DNA of 63,165 bases from Virgibacillus_R byunsanensis (lineage in GTDB: Bacteria; Bacillota; Bacilli; Bacillales; Amphibacillaceae), in NCBI RefSeq assembly GCF_042675965.1, contig NZ_JBHTKJ010000066.1, positions 1-63,165 of the forward strand, written 5' to 3'. Made by a program: the position numbers and the translations under genes. The stretch's first letter is position 1, and the number at the start of each line of letters is the position of its first letter. The notes under the pieces are model-generated. The model was not told the DNA's origin. It ran no database searches and worked only from the letters and a program-made list of their open reading frames with translations. Below are positions 1 through 7,591 of the stretch, in pieces.

Positions 1-95
1 TAAATTACACGACCTATGCTCGGTCGCTCCGAAAGCCTTAGTTGCACTTATGTAGATAAGAAAGTTTCTATACTTTCCTATCTACTAAAAAAATG
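1..95. repeat. REP-like two-hairpin repeat, left window end
   Basis: This is one copy of the dispersed repeat whose core reads GTTGCACTTATG followed by a hairpin made of GTAGATAAGAAAG and its near complement. Positions 1-85 recur as a nearly exact reverse complement at 63081-63161, so the window is bounded by an inverted pair. Confidence 0.85.
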
Positions 96-114
96 TATCT
101 TAAATGCCCCTTTC

Positions 115-160
115 AAAAATAGCACTTGATCATCCGCTCACTGTGCTATTTTTATTTTTT
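115..160 (+). terminator. Rho-independent terminator of an upstream gene
   Basis: An AAAAATAGCAC arm (115-125) pairs with GTGCTATTTTT (143-153) and is followed by a T-rich run. It probably ends a plus-strand gene that lies outside the window and insulates the siderophore operon. Confidence 0.7.
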
Positions 161-172
161 TAAAGAAAACTA

Positions 173-205
173 TGGACTTTTACACTGATAATGATTATCA
201 TTACT
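173..205 (+). promoter_or_regulatory. Promoter with overlapping Fur box for siderophore operon
   Basis: A -35 hexamer TGGACT (173-178) and a -10 hexamer TATCAT (196-201) are 17 bp apart. The palindrome GATAATGATTATCATTAC (187-204) overlaps the -10 and matches the classical Fur consensus at nearly every position. Iron-bound Fur would therefore block RNA polymerase, giving expression under iron limitation. The box is seen directly; the hexamers are inference. Confidence 0.85.
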
Positions 206-251
206 ATTGGATAGTGTAAAACTTTTATATACAACTAGGAGGATGAAAAAA

Positions 252-1196
252 ATGAAGCAAAAGAGCTTTTCTTTGTTTATACTTATATTCGTTTCTTTAC
301 TTGCCCTTGTCGGTTGTGGTTCAAGTGATGAGGAAAACGGTGATGATGAGAATTCCAATAATGATGAAGTAGTTATTACACACGAAATGGGTGAAACAAC
401 TATTCCTGCTAATCCGGAAAATATCGTAGCCCTTGAATTTTCCTATGTTGATGCGTTAGCAGCTATTGGAATCTCACCTATTGGGATTGCTGATGACGAT
501 GACGAAAGTAGAATTATTGCCCCAATTAAAGATAAAATTGACGAATATACTTCTGTTGGGACTAGAAAACAGCCGAGCATGGAGATTATTAGCTCCTTAC
601 AGCCTGATTTGATTATAGCTGATTTACAGCGGCACAAGGATGTATATGAGGAACTTTCTCAGATAGCACCAACTATTGTCTTATCTTCACTTGCTGCTGA
701 TTACGATGAGATTTTAGAAGGCTTCGAGACTATCTCTGTTGCCGTTGGTGAGGAAGAAAAGGGGCAAGAAGTGTTAGAGGCACATAAGAAACGTATGGAA
801 GAGATTAAGGAACAGGTTCCAGAAGACGAGGATCGTGTGGTTCTCCCAGCCGTTGTAACAGCTGACGCCTTCCATGCACATAATATGGATTCATATACTG
901 GGTCACTACTTGAGTCAATAGGTTTGAACAATGCGATTCAGGACGGTAGTGACCGCTACAATAAAATTAATCTGGAACAAGTGGTTGAATTTAATCCAGA
1001 TGTATTATTCTTAATGGAAGCTGGTGAGGAAACCATTATCAATGAGTGGGAAAGTAATCCTTTATGGCAGAATGTTAGTGCTGTCGAAAATGGCAATGTT
1101 TTTAGTGTGGACCGTAACACATGGTCACGATTCAGAGGTCTTATCTCATCTGAGGCAATTTTAGAAGAAGCTGTAGAAAATTTATACGGTAATTAA
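252..1196 (+). CDS. yfiY: Iron-siderophore ABC transporter substrate-binding lipoprotein (YfiY-like)
   Basis: The product (314 aa) captures ferric siderophore outside the membrane and passes it to the FecCD permeases encoded downstream. The N-terminus is a lipoprotein signal (KSFSLFILIFVSLLALVGC) with the lipobox LVGC and lipidated Cys22, followed by an acidic Asn-rich linker. The rest has the two-lobed periplasmic-binding fold typical of the FhuD/BtuF class, including the segment ENIVALEFSYVDALAAIGI. The ATG at 252 was chosen because AGGAGG (237-242) lies 9 nt upstream; the ATG at 243 touches the ribosome site. A Fur box directly precedes the gene. The three-gene layout without an ATPase resembles B. 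subtilis yfiY-yfiZ-yfhA (hydroxamate siderophores); the actual ligand is unknown. Confidence 0.88.
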   Translation: MKQKSFSLFILIFVSLLALVGCGSSDEENGDDENSNNDEVVITHEMGETTIPANPENIVALEFSYVDALAAIGISPIGIADDDDESRIIAPIKDKIDEYTSVGTRKQPSMEIISSLQPDLIIADLQRHKDVYEELSQIAPTIVLSSLAADYDEILEGFETISVAVGEEEKGQEVLEAHKKRMEEIKEQVPEDEDRVVLPAVVTADAFHAHNMDSYTGSLLESIGLNNAIQDGSDRYNKINLEQVVEFNPDVLFLMEAGEETIINEWESNPLWQNVSAVENGNVFSVDRNTWSRFRGLISSEAILEEAVENLYGN

Positions 1197-1201
1197 CGTA
1201 A

Positions 1202-1226
1202 GGGCGAGCAGGTCTCGCTCTTTTTT
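1202..1226 (+). terminator. Terminator after the substrate-binding protein gene
   Basis: A short GC-rich hairpin (GGGCGAG / CTCGCTC) is followed by TTTTTT immediately after the yfiY stop. It may leave the permease genes at a lower transcript level than the binding protein, which is common for binding-protein operons. Confidence 0.75.
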
Positions 1227-1315
1227 AGTAGATAAGAAAGCCATAAATTTTTTTCTACATAATTGCAACTTAGACTTTCGCCATTAAATCTTGGCGATAA
1301 GCCTCGTTTTCTAAG
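1227..1315 (-). repeat. REP-like two-hairpin repeat, degenerate copy
   Basis: This is a decayed, reverse-oriented copy of the GTTGCACTTATG repeat: GTAGATAAGAAAG, then a changed hairpin arm, TAATTGCAACTTA, and the CTTGGCGATAAGCC end. It separates yfiY from yfiZ. Confidence 0.65.
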
Positions 1316-1389
1316 TAGTAAAGAAAGTATAGATGGAAGGTTATGTATATTTATCTAAAGAAACGGCCACGTACAGGACGTACTAGTGC

Positions 1390-1519
1390 CGATGAAGCCA
1401 CAGGACGTGGCGTTTTCATCGGCCAGCGCCTAGACACTCGGGACATAAGCAGTTCGACTTGGGTAAAGACATCCACACTACGCTTACCTGCTTATGCTTG
1501 TCATGTCTTTCAAGGCGCT
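1390..1519. repeat. ~95-bp hairpin repeat (family 3) with adjoining hairpin
   Basis: Positions 1425-1519 form an imperfect inverted repeat: AGCGCC...ACATAAGCAG at the left pairs with CTGCTTATGC...AAGGCGCT at the right. The reverse complement of the same unit occurs at 7385-7478. A second nested hairpin at 1389-1423 joins CCGATGAA with TTCATCGG. A 66-codon frame across it has no ribosome site or family likeness and is not called. Confidence 0.7.
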
Positions 1520-1603
1520 TCGAGCTTTTGTTCTGTTTTTTGATTGTTTAATTCATGGTAAAATGAAGAGAATTGTATTGCGATAGGAAAGGGATTTTTG
1601 TTT

Positions 1604-2602
1604 ATGGAATCACAATCAGCATTTAAAAAAGGGCTCCTATTTATCATTGGGCTTATTTTATTAATTTCAAGTATGCTAGCAAGTCTCCGGGTCGGTGCTG
1701 CTTCCATAGATTTTTCTACCATTTTCCAATCTTTTATTACCAATGAAGAAACACGGGATGTGTTAATTGTACAAGGTCTACGATTACCTCGAACGTTGAT
1801 TGCCGTAATTATAGGCGCAAGTTTAGCAATTGCAGGTGCAATCATGCAGGCGATTACGTTGAATCCACTTGCGTCTCCTCAGATTTTCGGTGTAAATGCT
1901 GGTGCATCTCTAATGGTCGTAATTGGGCTTGTTTTACTGCCAAGTATTTCTCCTGGTTCATTAGTTTATTTTGCATTTTTAGGGGCTATTTTAGGTGGAA
2001 CTGTTGTATATTCCATGGCATCTACTGGAGGCGGAACTTCACCCATTAAGCTTGCACTTGCTGGTATTACTGTCCATTTGTTTCTATCAGCAATTATAGA
2101 GGGAATTGTTTTGTTTCATGAGGATTCCACCGAGAATGTACTATTTTGGCTCGCTGGAGCGATCGATGGAGCAACCTGGGGGGATGTTCAAACCATCTTA
2201 CCTTGGTCCATTATTGGGATTATACTTACGATCGTTTTAGCACGCCAGCTAACCACTCTTGGCCTTGGTGATGAAATGGCCCAAGGTCTTGGACAGAATG
2301 TTGTATTGATCCGATTGTTTTTCAGCTTTCTCGTTGTTATTTTAGCTGGAGCATCTGTTGCAGTTGCAGGTCCAATCGGTTTTGTAGGTTTAATCGTACC
2401 CCATATTGTACGTAAACTGGTTGGAGTCGATTACCGGATAATTATCCCATTCTCTGCCTTGTTTGGTGCTTTACTGTTAGTAACTGCTGATGTCTTATCT
2501 CGGTTTATTGCATATCCATCTGAATCACCCGTAGGAATTGTCACCGCTTTAATCGGTGCTCCTTACTTCCTCTATTTAGCACGCAAAGGGGGTAAGGCAT
2601 AG
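1604..2602 (+). CDS. yfiZ: FecCD-family siderophore permease, first subunit (YfiZ-like)
   Basis: This integral membrane subunit (332 aa) forms half of the transmembrane channel for ferric siderophore import. About nine to ten hydrophobic helices fill the sequence. Family signatures are GASLAIAGAIMQAITLNPLA near residue 67 and GPIGFVGLIVPHIVRKLVG near residue 263. The ATG at 1604 lies 10 nt after AGGAAAGGG; a TTG at 1598 is the alternative. Its TAG stop overlaps the GTG start of the next permease (TAGTG), so translation is probably coupled. No ATPase gene follows; in B. subtilis the shared YusV ATPase serves such orphan systems. Confidence 0.9.
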   Translation: MESQSAFKKGLLFIIGLILLISSMLASLRVGAASIDFSTIFQSFITNEETRDVLIVQGLRLPRTLIAVIIGASLAIAGAIMQAITLNPLASPQIFGVNAGASLMVVIGLVLLPSISPGSLVYFAFLGAILGGTVVYSMASTGGGTSPIKLALAGITVHLFLSAIIEGIVLFHEDSTENVLFWLAGAIDGATWGDVQTILPWSIIGIILTIVLARQLTTLGLGDEMAQGLGQNVVLIRLFFSFLVVILAGASVAVAGPIGFVGLIVPHIVRKLVGVDYRIIIPFSALFGALLLVTADVLSRFIAYPSESPVGIVTALIGAPYFLYLARKGGKA

Positions 2603-3594
2603 TGAAAAACATGCATTTACCTCATCATGTAAGATTAATTATACTTGTTGTGATTACGGTTTGTGTTGCTATTCTGGCGGTTGGTGTTGGTGCGGTGTTT
2701 ATTACACCTTTGGAATTTTTTCAATCATTGTTTGGTGTCACAGATGGTGGATCAAGCTTTATTATTATGAATTACCGTTTACCACGAATTGTCATGGCAT
2801 TTTTGGTTGGTGCAGGTTTAGGTGTTTCCGGTGCGATTTTACAAGGGATTATTCGAAATCCGCTTGCATCCCCTGATGTAATTGGTATCACAAAAGGGGC
2901 TGGGCTTGCAGCGGCAATTGTTGTACTGCTTTTTCCAAATTCACCAGTGATAGCCCTGCCAATTGCTGCACTTAGTGGAGCAATGGTGATCACGGCTATC
3001 TTATATCTGTTTGCCTATAAACAAGGGGTAAACCCGTCCACCTTAGCATTGATTGGAATTGCTTTAGGTGCGGTCGCCCAAGCTGGAATTCAGTTTTTAA
3101 TGGTTAAATTCCCAGTTGCAATAAATGCTGCACTAGTCTGGCTGACTGGTAGCCTATGGGGAAAAAGCTGGGAAGATGTATTACTACTGTTACCATGGAT
3201 AATTGTTTTAGTGCCTTTAAGTATACTGCTTGCAAACAAACTCGATATTTTAAATCTTGGCGATGATGTCGCTGAAGGTCTCGGTGAGCATACAGAACGT
3301 ACCCGTGTATTATTATTAGGAATTGCTGTAGCATTAGCGGGGGCATCTGTTGCTGTAGTAGGGTCGATTGGATTTCTTGGATTGATTGCACCACACATTG
3401 CACGGCAGATCGTTGGGAATCGTCACCGACTTCTCCTTCCTACCGCCGCGATAATGGGAGCATTATTGCTTTTGTTGGCTGATGCGCTAGGACGAGGAAT
3501 CGCACCACCAGCAGAAGTTCCAGCAGGAATATTTACCGCAGTACTGGGTGCTCCTTATTTCTTGTTTTTATTGCGGAAATTAAAAGCGAAATAG
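2602..3594 (+). CDS. yfhA: FecCD-family siderophore permease, second subunit (YfhA-like)
   Basis: This is the partner permease (330 aa) that would heterodimerise with YfiZ. It carries the same signatures, GAGLGVSGAILQGIIRNPLA near residue 56 and GSIGFLGLIAPHIARQIVG near residue 256, and a similar run of hydrophobic helices. It starts with GTG at 2602, overlapping the upstream stop by one base. It is the last gene of the Fur-controlled unit and is followed by a long hairpin terminator. Confidence 0.9.
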   Translation: MKNMHLPHHVRLIILVVITVCVAILAVGVGAVFITPLEFFQSLFGVTDGGSSFIIMNYRLPRIVMAFLVGAGLGVSGAILQGIIRNPLASPDVIGITKGAGLAAAIVVLLFPNSPVIALPIAALSGAMVITAILYLFAYKQGVNPSTLALIGIALGAVAQAGIQFLMVKFPVAINAALVWLTGSLWGKSWEDVLLLLPWIIVLVPLSILLANKLDILNLGDDVAEGLGEHTERTRVLLLGIAVALAGASVAVVGSIGFLGLIAPHIARQIVGNRHRLLLPTAAIMGALLLLLADALGRGIAPPAEVPAGIFTAVLGAPYFLFLLRKLKAK

Positions 3595-3603
3595 GTTCTA
3601 TAG

Positions 3604-3639
3604 CTTTTTACCTCTTCATTGTAATGGAGAGGTAAAAAG
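3604..3639 (+). terminator. Long hairpin after the siderophore operon
   Basis: CTTTTTACCTC (3604-3614) pairs perfectly with GAGGTAAAAAG (3629-3639), and the stem extends further towards a 4-nt loop. The T-tract is weak, so termination efficiency is uncertain. Confidence 0.65.
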
Positions 3640-3889
3640 GGATTTATTTAAGCTTAATTAGTTCCGGTTTGGTGGAGAAACATACAAATTAGGATACTAA
3701 TTAGCAGACCAAATCGCATATGATTTGGTTTCTTCATATTTCTTATATCAACAATAGGGTGCGTTTCTGTTATAGGTAAAAGAGGTGAGATGATTTTTGG
3801 AATAATATTCAAACCTCTGGAACTGGGGGTTACTGAAATAGTTCAAGCTCTTCTGCTTCTGCCTTTGGATGGTTTTTGTAGAAATGATT
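3640..3889. other. Intergenic stretch with one hairpin and no gene
   Basis: No convincing reading frame is seen in the start of this 869-bp gap. A small hairpin, ACCAAATC (3708-3715) with GATTTGGT (3722-3729) followed by TTCTTC, could be a second terminator. The remainder of the gap is filled by the repeats annotated next. Confidence 0.5.
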
Positions 3890-3976
3890 AGAAAACTTGG
3901 CATTCCCCAAGCCTTTATGGCGAATGACCTAGTTTCACTTATGCAAATAAAAAAGTTTTATACTTTCTTATTTGCG
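3890..3976 (+). repeat. REP-like two-hairpin repeat
   Basis: The copy reads GAAAACTTGG...CCAAGCC, then CACTTATGC, then a long hairpin GCAAATAAAAAAGT / ACTTTCTTATTTGC. It resembles the better-preserved copies at 4339 and 6884. Confidence 0.7.
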
Positions 3977-4074
3977 AACAAAGAAATAATTTTATTCAAG
4001 TAACGGGTGGCGATTGCTCCAGAAGAGCAGTCGCTTCTTGTGTAAACGAGGTAGATAATAGACGAACGAATTTT

Positions 4075-4256
4075 AAGCGGACCTCAGTGCCCTTATTTGT
4101 GTCCAAAACAGTGATTTTTAAGGTCAAGCGGACTCAGAGGATCTTATTGCATGAAAAAACAGCTATAACTCCTAGAACTGTTACAAATAAGGTCTTCTGA
4201 GTCCGACAACTGCGATAATTATCATAATGAAAGGAAATAAGGTCCACTGAGTCCGC
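4075..4256. repeat. Four copies of a ~23-bp CGGACTCAG repeat
   Basis: The copies are at 4075-4099 and 4126-4150 in one orientation (GCGGAC..CAG..CTTATT) and 4184-4207 and 4234-4256 in the other (AATAAGGTC..CTGAGTCCG). The unit matches neither neighbouring gene nor the other repeat families here. Facing pairs could fold into a large hairpin. Confidence 0.75.
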
Positions 4257-4338
4257 AAAAAAGATAGGCTGTCTTATGTTCAAGCAGTGTAATTTTTATT
4301 TAAGCAATCGGATGCTAAAATTTAACAAGACAACATTA

Positions 4339-4423
4339 GAAAGCTTGGCTAATCGCCAAGCCTTAATGGCAGAAGTCTAGTTGCACTTATGCAGATAAGA
4401 AAGTTTTATACTTCCTTATCTGC
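4339..4423 (+). repeat. REP-like two-hairpin repeat
   Basis: The first hairpin is GCTTGGC / GCCAAGC and the second is GCAGATAAGAAAGT / ACTTCCTTATCTGC, linked by TTGCACTTAT. It abuts the terminator of the ABC exporter gene. Confidence 0.8.
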
Positions 4424-4424
4424 T

Positions 4425-4459
4425 AAGAAAAACCGTGCAAACCCCGTCCGGTTTTTCTT
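4425..4459 (-). terminator. Terminator of the ABC exporter gene
   Basis: AAGAAAAACCG (4425-4435) and CGGTTTTTCTT (4449-4459) form an 11-bp stem just past the stop at 4464. The A/T arms make it usable in either direction. Confidence 0.85.
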
Positions 4460-4463
4460 ATTG

Positions 4464-6179
4464 CTACCTCATTTGCACCCGATGCAAATGAGCAAATATA
4501 CCATCACGCTTTAATAGCTCTTCATGACTTCCTTCTTCTTCAATACCATCTTTTGTCACGACCATAATACGATCAGCATTTTTAATCGTTGCCAGTCTAT
4601 GCGCAATTACTAGTGTTGTACGATCTTTTGTAAGCTCGGTTAATGCTTTTTGAATAATTGTTTCTGTTTCGGTATCAAGTGCTGATGTTGCTTCATCCAG
4701 TATTAGAATAGGTGGATTTTTTAAAAACATTCGTGCAATGGCGATCCGCTGCTTCTGTCCACCTGAGAGCTTCAACCCTCGCTCACCAACTTGGGTTTCA
4801 TAGCCATTTGGCAGCTCTTTAATAAACCCTTCCATGTGTGCTTGTCTGGCTGCATGCCTAATTTCTTCGTTTGTAGCATCAAGCTTTCCATATGCTATAT
4901 TTTCACGTAATGTCCCCGTAAATAAGAACACGTCCTGTTGTACAATACCGATTTGGTTACGCAGCGATTCCTTCGTCATGTCACGTATATCCATCCCATC
5001 AATCGTGATACTTCCTTTGTCAATATCATAAAAACGTGGAATAAGAGAACAGATTGTTGTTTTACCTGCACCTGAAGGTCCAACAAATGCAATTGTTTCA
5101 CCTGAGGTAATGTCAAAGCTTAACGACTTCAGCACTGGTTTTTGTATTTTTTCATAACCAAAAGTTACACTGTTAAATGAAATATCACCCTTCAACGACT
5201 GTACCTTTTTCGCATGAACACGATCAACAACATCTGGTGAGATATCCAGTAAATCTATAAACCGTTTGAACCCAGCCATTCCTTTAGGATATAACTCCAA
5301 TAAGGCACTGATCTTTTCAATTGGCCTAAATAATACATTTGCATAAAGTACAAAGCCGACAAGTTCTCCGTGTGATAACTCGCCGTTAAAACTCAACCAT
5401 GAACCAACAACTAAAATGACCAATACGATTAATCTCATCATCATATATATATTGGAATGTACAAATGCCATAACCTTATATGCACCAATTTTAGCTATCC
5501 GAAAACTATAATTATCTTTTGTAAAGCGTTCCATTTCAAAATTCTCATTTGTAAAAGACTGCACTACTCGTGCACCTGAAACAGAATCCTCAACCCTTGC
5601 ATTCACTTCCGCAATATCCTTGTACATTTGCCGCCATGCCTTGTTCATTTTTATATTACTGTAGGCAATTAGCCAGATTAGAAGAGGGACAGCGATTAAA
5701 ATAATGAGTACTAGTTTAACGTTTACCGTAAACATGATCCAAAATGCACCGATAAATGTCATGATTGCGATGAAGAAATCTTCTGGCCCGTGGTGGGCTA
5801 ATTCTCCGATATCAAACAAATCATTGGTGATACGGCTCATAATATGACCTGTTTTGGTATTGTCAAAAAAACGAAACGATTGCCTCTGTACATGTTGAAA
5901 TAAATCTTGTCGCATATCCGTTTCAATATTAACACCAAGTTTATGGCCTAAATATGTGACGATGTATTGTAAAAAGGTACTTAAAATATACACCAGCAAT
6001 AACAAAACACTAACTGTCATGATCAAATCCCATTCACCATCAACTAACAATTTATCAATAAACCATTGTACCGCTAATGGAAAAGCAAGCTCCAGTAATG
6101 CAACAATCACTGCAGATGTAAAATCGATAATAAACAAACGTTTATGTGGTTTGTAATAAGAGAAAAAACGACGAATCAC
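4464..6179 (-). CDS. ABC-type multidrug/lipid exporter, fused membrane and ATPase domains
   Basis: This half-transporter (571 aa) has an N-terminal six-helix exporter domain (about 1-310) and a C-terminal nucleotide-binding domain. ATPase motifs are complete: Walker A GPSGAGKTT near residue 367, Q-loop VQQD, signature LSGGQKQR near 471, and Walker B ILILDE near 491 with the catalytic Glu. It probably works as a homodimer exporting drugs or lipids; the substrate cannot be read from sequence. The GTG at 6179 is preferred because AAAAGGAAG ends against the earlier GTG (6188) with no spacing. It is a single gene between its own terminator and the divergent doxX gene. Confidence 0.85.
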   Translation of the reverse strand: MIRRFFSYYKPHKRLFIIDFTSAVIVALLELAFPLAVQWFIDKLLVDGEWDLIMTVSVLLLLVYILSTFLQYIVTYLGHKLGVNIETDMRQDLFQHVQRQSFRFFDNTKTGHIMSRITNDLFDIGELAHHGPEDFFIAIMTFIGAFWIMFTVNVKLVLIILIAVPLLIWLIAYSNIKMNKAWRQMYKDIAEVNARVEDSVSGARVVQSFTNENFEMERFTKDNYSFRIAKIGAYKVMAFVHSNIYMMMRLIVLVILVVGSWLSFNGELSHGELVGFVLYANVLFRPIEKISALLELYPKGMAGFKRFIDLLDISPDVVDRVHAKKVQSLKGDISFNSVTFGYEKIQKPVLKSLSFDITSGETIAFVGPSGAGKTTICSLIPRFYDIDKGSITIDGMDIRDMTKESLRNQIGIVQQDVFLFTGTLRENIAYGKLDATNEEIRHAARQAHMEGFIKELPNGYETQVGERGLKLSGGQKQRIAIARMFLKNPPILILDEATSALDTETETIIQKALTELTKDRTTLVIAHRLATIKNADRIMVVTKDGIEEEGSHEELLKRDGIFAHLHRVQMR

Positions 6180-6284
6180 AAGGTGCACTTCCTTTTAGGC
6201 TTTTTTAATCTAAAGGAAATTATAAGGCTATTTTACGGGCTTGGCAATAAGAATAACTACTTCTAGAGAAAAAGCTTGTCAAGG

Positions 6285-6313
6285 TTGTCTATATTGTTGC
6301 ATATGTATGTAAT
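6285..6313 (+). promoter_or_regulatory. Putative promoter of the DoxX-like gene
   Basis: TTGTCT (6285-6290) and TGTAAT (6308-6313) are separated by 17 bp and lie 24 bp before the start codon. This is inference from consensus only. Confidence 0.5.
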
Positions 6314-6336
6314 AACTAACCCGGAGGTGCTTTTTT

Positions 6337-6717
6337 ATGAAAATAGTAATGCCGATGTCAAAATGGATTTGCTATGCTGTTGGATATGTATTTATTACAT
6401 CGGGAATTCTTAAGTTAGTAATGAGTGACTTTAAAAGTGTATTCATGAGTCTTAATCTTCCCTTCCCCAGCACTATTTTATTTCTTGTGGCTATAACTGA
6501 AATCGCATGTGGTGGACTAATTGCTGCAAGAATCTATACGAAGCAAGCTTCCGCACCACTTATTTTTATTATGCTTAGTGCTATTTACCTTACAAAGCTA
6601 CCAATTCTCTTACAGCAAGGGTTTCTCTCATTTGCATTTGAAGCAAGGCTCGATATTGTCATGCTTATTCTGCTTTTGCTTATTTGGCAACATATAAAAG
6701 GCGGTAAATTTTATTAA
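6337..6717 (+). CDS. DoxX-like small integral membrane protein
   Basis: This 126-aa protein has four hydrophobic helices (about 12-30, 44-63, 70-90, 104-119) and the DoxX/MauE pattern: FITSGILKLV after the first helix, an acidic ITEIACGG in the second, and KLPILLQQG before the last. DoxX-family proteins are linked to redox and thiol-stress membrane complexes in other bacteria, but no specific role can be assigned here. GGAGGTG (6322-6328) is 8 nt before the ATG. It stands alone, transcribed against the general direction of this arm, and is followed by a DnaA-box cluster. Confidence 0.75.
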   Translation: MKIVMPMSKWICYAVGYVFITSGILKLVMSDFKSVFMSLNLPFPSTILFLVAITEIACGGLIAARIYTKQASAPLIFIMLSAIYLTKLPILLQQGFLSFAFEARLDIVMLILLLLIWQHIKGGKFY

Positions 6718-6749
6718 GGATTTATGAATAGAACATACTAACAGCTCTG

Positions 6750-6880
6750 TTATCCACAGCTTTATCCACATATGCACAAATGTTCGTACTTATTTTGTTA
6801 TAGAATACTTGTTCTGTACTATATATTGATTTATCTACAGGGTTATCCACTGATTGTGTATAACTTTCGAGTTATACACA
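6750..6880 (+). promoter_or_regulatory. DnaA-box cluster outside oriC
   Basis: Two perfect boxes TTATCCACA (6750-6758, 6762-6770) and two one-mismatch boxes, TTATCTACA (6832-6840) and TTATCCACT (6843-6851), share one orientation. They are followed by the exact palindrome TGTGTATAAC / GTTATACACA (6855-6864, 6871-6880), whose arms are further near-boxes (TTATACACA). The cluster lies about 38 kb from oriC. B. subtilis has similar clusters that titrate DnaA and lower over-initiation; that role is inferred here. Confidence 0.7.
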
Positions 6881-6883
6881 ATT

Positions 6884-6954
6884 GAAAACTTGGCTTATCG
6901 CCAAGCCTTAGTTGCACTTATGCAGATAAGAAAGTTTTATGCTTTCTTATCTGC
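6884..6954 (+). repeat. REP-like two-hairpin repeat, well-preserved copy
   Basis: The first hairpin CTTGGC-TTATC-GCCAAG is followed by CTTAGTTGCACTTAT and the second hairpin GCAGATAAGAAAG / CTTTCTTATCTGC. This is a good reference copy of the family. It begins four bases after the DnaA-box palindrome. Confidence 0.85.
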
Positions 6955-7150
6955 GAGCAAAAGCCTAAGCGCCTGTTAAGCGACGTATGGGCTGTGCCAG
7001 CGCATCGCGGGTGAGTCGACATTACTGCGCAAAGCGGTGGTTTTAGTCGGCCTTCCTTTTGCTTAGCGAATCGATGTTGACTTATCGTAAGGAAAACTTG
7101 ACTTTTAACAGTATTAAACAGGAGCAAATTCCAGAGCAAACAGACCTAAC

Positions 7151-7267
7151 CGCGGAATAAATGCACGAAAGCGCGGAATTCCAGTACATAAACACGGAAT
7201 AATCGACGAAAGCGCGGAATTCCAGTATAAAATCACGGAATAACCGGACAAAATCGCGGAATCAACC
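7151..7267 (+). repeat. 21-bp tandem repeat array, about 5.6 units
   Basis: Units begin at 7151, 7172, 7193, 7213, 7234 and 7255, each with C(G/A)CGGAAT followed by a more variable tail. Units with GAATTCCAG tails alternate with GAATAA tails. The spacing is a constant 20-21 bp. No reading frame is supported across it. Confidence 0.8.
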
Positions 7268-7384
7268 GTGTAGGCAGTCGCCATTGTGAACAAACTGGCA
7301 TCCGTCCTTTCAAGCTAAGTACGCCATGTCGTGTCCGACGGTTCTGGACATGGCATACAGTCTCTAAACAAAAACAAAAGTGCA

Positions 7385-7478
7385 AGCGCCTTGAAAGACA
7401 AGACAAGCATAAGCGGATCAAGTAGTGTAGATGCCTTTACCAAAGTCGACCTGCTTATGTCTCGAGTGTCCAGGCGCT
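7385..7478 (-). repeat. ~95-bp hairpin repeat (family 3)
   Basis: AGCGCCTTGAAAGACAAGAC at the left mirrors GTCTCGAGTGTCCAGGCGCT at the right, with GCATAAGC / CTGCTTATG inside. It is the reverse complement of the copy at 1425-1519, with the same central ACACTAC/GTAGTGT segment. Related shorter pieces occur at 7290-7360. Confidence 0.75.
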
Positions 7479-7545
7479 GGAGCTGAACGCGGCTTACACA
7501 GTCAATAAATTATCCATAGGCTCCTAATTTTATAATTTCCTAAAC

Positions 7546-7591
7546 AAGAGAAAAGGCTATCTTCCTTTTTTAGAAGATAGCCTTTTCTCTT
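7546..7591. terminator. Terminator of the wal operon (after htrC)
   Basis: AAGAGAAAAGGCTATCTTC (7546-7564) pairs perfectly with its complement at 7573-7591, a 19-bp stem. The right arm touches the htrC stop codon. It can work in both directions. Confidence 0.9.

Noticed and set aside
1343..1543. 66-codon plus-strand reading frame
   Set aside because: It runs through the ~95-bp hairpin repeat and a second hairpin, has no ribosome site, and its protein shows no family pattern.
4464..6188. GTG at 6188 as the ABC exporter start
   Set aside because: The ribosome site AAAAGGAA ends directly at this codon with no spacing; the GTG at 6179 has a normal gap.
7151..7267. 21-bp array as iterons of a second origin
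   Set aside because: The units do not resemble DnaA boxes, no Rep gene is nearby, and the chromosomal oriC is clearly at 44.7-46.9 kb.
6918..7421. Two minus-strand frames of 60-73 codons
   Set aside because: They cover a REP-like repeat and the 21-bp tandem array; composition is arginine/cysteine-rich as expected for shadow frames.
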